14,785 nt of DNA from an uncultured Mobiluncus sp. GTDB taxonomy: Bacteria > Actinomycetota > Actinomycetes > Actinomycetales > Actinomycetaceae. This document shows, one piece after another, positions 13,181 to 14,785 of the stretch. The DNA lies in contig NZ_CABTWO010000029.1 in the NCBI RefSeq assembly GCF_902488535.1, positions 1 to 14,785 of the forward strand. The letters are read 5' to 3'. Each line of letters starts with the position of its first letter. Within the stretch, counting starts at the first letter, position 1. Below the pieces are notes generated by a model. It was not told the DNA's origin, did not search any database, and saw only the letters and a program-made list of their open reading frames with translations. Made by a program: the position numbers and the translations under genes.

Positions 13181-14458
13181 GTGATGGGTCGACGCTCGGC
13201 GTTTGGCCCCTCAGAAATGACCCCAAGGATGGTGGGAGCGATGACCACGTTAATTGTGGATGGATACTCCGTCGCCATGTCGCCAGGCATGTCAGCGGCG
13301 GGTTTTTCTGCGCCCGGCGCCGGCTCTTCTGATCAGTCTGGCGCCTCCGAACTGCCTCTGCCCAGCTCGGAACCCAGCTATGAACCCTCGATTGATACTT
13401 CCGGTATGCCCTCTCACCTGGCTTATGCCGTGAACAGTTTCGTGTCCAGCGATGGCGGCGCGGCACCGATTCGCACCAGCTATGCAGCTGGCTCCACGCC
13501 GAGCCCTCGCGGCAGTTCGATGCCTCGAAGCCGGATTTCTGGGGAAGCTGTGGGTCTGTCAAAGTTTTCCTCCCCGCCACCCTCCAGTTCCAAAAATGTG
13601 CGAGCGGGAGCCGCCCAATCTATCCAAACCAACACCATGGCTCTAAACGCCTACCGAAATGTGTTTTCGGCTCAGCAGATCTTGAACCAGTCCCTGCAGC
13701 GACTCTCGACGGGACGCCGGATTAATTCGGCAGCTGACGATGCGGCCGGATTGGGAGTTGCGGAAAGTGTTAGATCCCAAGTGTTGGGCACCAAACAGGC
13801 GGTCCGTAATGCTCAGGACGGTATCTCGCTGGTGCAAACGGCCGATGGGGTATTGGGAACTGTGCACAGTTTGTTGCAGCGGATGCGAGTCCTCGCGGTG
13901 CAGGGCGCCAATGCTACTAATACCGATGCAAACAGTACCTCTATCGCTGGGGAAATGGACGCGCTGCGCCAAGAAATCGGGCGTATCGGCCAGGCTACCG
14001 AAGCGATGGGCCGGAAAATTTTGGGAGGCCGCTACACCGAGCCAGCCGACGCTCTGCGTTTTCAGATTGGAGCGGGGGCGACCGAATTTGACACCATCGC
14101 GATTACTTTTGTGGACGTGGTGGACATCGCCCGTGCCCAACTGGGTCAGATCCCTCAGGATGCCGGCGCTAACGCTTTCCGGGAAGCCATCACGAACATT
14201 GACGACCAAATCGAGGTCATCTCTGGGGCGCGAGCCAGCCTGGGAGCGGTGCAAAACCGTTTTGAATCCACCATAGACTATCTCAATGTCTCGGTGGAAA
14301 ACTTGTCTTCTGCCCACGGTCGCATGCAGGATGCGGACATGGCGGTGGAAACCATGAACTATATGCGAGGCCGGATCCTGAGCCAATCTTCCAACGCGGT
14401 ATTGTCCCAGGCGCTGTCTGCTCCTCGCGGAGTTTTGACGCTGCTCAGCGCAGCTTAG
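13181..14458 (+). CDS. Flagellin with a long Ser/Pro-rich N-terminal extension
   Basis: The last ~280 residues are a full, compact flagellin: the opening SIQTNTMALNAYRN, then LSTGRRINSAADDAAGL, QDGISLVQTADGVL, LQRMRVLAVQGAN, and a C-terminal helix pair (ARASLGAVQNRFESTIDYL, then DADMAVETMN and GVLTLLS). There is no D2/D3 insert. Before this sit ~125-145 residues rich in Ser, Pro, Gly and Ala, with no predicted secondary structure by eye. The frame stays open through the extension with codon use like the rest, so it looks translated. The start is uncertain: GTG 13181 has AAGGA 10 bases upstream (425 residues); ATG 13184 and ATG 13241 (405 residues) are alternatives. The Met at the normal flagellin start (13636) has no ribosome binding site. 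A normal flagellin gene follows at 14694. Flagellin identity is secure; the role of the extension is unknown. Confidence 0.85.
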   Translation: MMGRRSAFGPSEMTPRMVGAMTTLIVDGYSVAMSPGMSAAGFSAPGAGSSDQSGASELPLPSSEPSYEPSIDTSGMPSHLAYAVNSFVSSDGGAAPIRTSYAAGSTPSPRGSSMPRSRISGEAVGLSKFSSPPPSSSKNVRAGAAQSIQTNTMALNAYRNVFSAQQILNQSLQRLSTGRRINSAADDAAGLGVAESVRSQVLGTKQAVRNAQDGISLVQTADGVLGTVHSLLQRMRVLAVQGANATNTDANSTSIAGEMDALRQEIGRIGQATEAMGRKILGGRYTEPADALRFQIGAGATEFDTIAITFVDVVDIARAQLGQIPQDAGANAFREAITNIDDQIEVISGARASLGAVQNRFESTIDYLNVSVENLSSAHGRMQDADMAVETMNYMRGRILSQSSNAVLSQALSAPRGVLTLLSAA

Positions 14459-14524
14459 CCTCTGTCCGGGGTAAACCGCGCCGGTCGGTCATTACCCTAT
14501 GGGAACGAAAATGTCAGCTAAATC

Positions 14525-14552
14525 GGGAATTTCCCTTGATTGTGCGAACAAT
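14525..14552. promoter_or_regulatory. Two dyads upstream of the last flagellin gene
   Basis: GGGAATTTCCC (14525-14535) and ATTGT-GCGA-ACAAT (14539-14552) lie ~35-60 bp upstream of the sigma-28-like -35 element. They could bind a regulator; no known site is recognised. Confidence 0.3.
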
Positions 14553-14585
14553 TGCAGTAAAATTAAGTACTGGAATGAATTTTCC

Positions 14586-14612
14586 TAAAGTTTCTTGTCT
14601 GCCATCCGATTG
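14586..14612 (+). promoter_or_regulatory. Sigma-28 (FliA/WhiG-type) flagellar promoter
   Basis: TAAAGTTT (14586-14593), an 11-base spacer, then TCCGATTG (14605-14612), against the FliA consensus TAAAGTTT-N11-GCCGATAA: a perfect -35, exact spacing and the CCGAT core of the -10. It points at the flagellin start at 14694, leaving a leader of about 75 bases. Confidence 0.75.
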
Positions 14613-14620
14613 AGGGGGTT

Positions 14621-14639
14621 GTCAGACAGGAAGTCTGGC
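14621..14639 (+). promoter_or_regulatory. Hairpin at the 5' end of the flagellin transcript
   Basis: A 7-bp stem (14621-14627 with 14633-14639, one G-U pair) and a 5-base loop lie right at the transcription start predicted from the sigma-28 promoter. It could stabilise the mRNA. TGTCTG at 14596-14601 could also pair with CAGACA at 14623-14628. Confidence 0.4.
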
Positions 14640-14693
14640 GCAAGGCTACCAGGACGGTAAAATGCCGGCTGGTCTAATCAGGAGGATTTTAAA

Positions 14694-14785
14694 ATGGCTT
14701 TGTCTATTAATCAGAACATCATGGCTATGAATAGCTACCGTAACTTGTCGGCTACTCAGGGTGGCTTGGCGAAGTCTTTGGAGAA
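14694..14785 (+). CDS. Flagellin, N-terminus (3' partial)
   Basis: Only 30 full codons are in the window. They encode a classic flagellin opening: MALSINQNIMAMNSYRNLSA, then a GGLAKSLE helix. This helix forms the D0-N part of the filament core and carries the start of the export region. GGAGGA (14681-14686) lies 7 bases before the ATG. Together with the sigma-28 promoter this marks it as a regulated, probably strongly expressed filament gene. Codons are T-rich at the third position (GCT, TCT, CGT, ACT), in line with high expression. The gene continues past the right edge. Compare the neighbouring extended flagellin, whose homologous helix is buried ~145 residues in. Confidence 0.93.
   Translation, partial: MALSINQNIMAMNSYRNLSATQGGLAKSLE

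Noticed and set aside
14469..14497. Hairpin GGGTAA/TTACCC after the extended flagellin as a terminator
   Set aside because: Weak stem with a long loop and no T-run after it.

Overview
The window looks like chromosomal DNA of a moderately GC-rich actinobacterium. The coding sequences are GC-rich with AG-rich Shine-Dalgarno sites, the protein variants are actinobacterial (fused two-domain NadE, AhpC with an FVCPTE site, a bacterial SCP-like protein), and there is a cluster of flagellins. A motile, Leloir-pathway actinomycete such as Mobiluncus (Actinomycetaceae) fits best. That is an inference from gene content, not a sequence match.

Layout. (1) 1-3849, plus strand: the 3' part of purL (cut by the window edge), ahpC with a clear terminator, and gdhA. 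(2) 3850-6135: an intergenic stretch with two perfect hairpins, then nadE on the minus strand, convergent with gdhA. (3) 6136-9068: galT and galK on the plus strand. (4) 9069-9498: a gene-free stretch of degenerate direct repeats, including 11-bp tandem units. (5) 9499-14785: four flagellin-family genes interleaved with two unrelated small genes. Two divergent flagellin-like genes lie on the minus strand (9499-10284 and 11044-11955), flanking a plus-strand SCP-like gene. Next come a plus-strand double-CDGSH iron-sulfur protein, a plus-strand flagellin with a long Ser/Pro-rich N-terminal extension, and the start of an ordinary flagellin gene behind a good sigma-28-type promoter.

How the genes fit together. 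The left half is housekeeping metabolism: purine synthesis, peroxide defence, ammonia assimilation, NAD synthesis and galactose use. NadE stands out because its synthetase domain looks intact while its glutaminase domain has lost the catalytic Glu and contains no lysine at all, so the enzyme probably uses free ammonia. The right half is a flagellin paralogue locus. One flagellin-like protein keeps an N-terminal flagellin signature but lacks the usual C-terminus; the other keeps the C-terminal signature but lacks the N-terminus. A third carries a disordered N-terminal tail that would sit in the filament channel if assembled. This set is the best candidate in the window for an undescribed system, for instance specialised or split filament subunits.

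No CRISPR array, tRNA, rRNA, transposase or phage gene was recognised.
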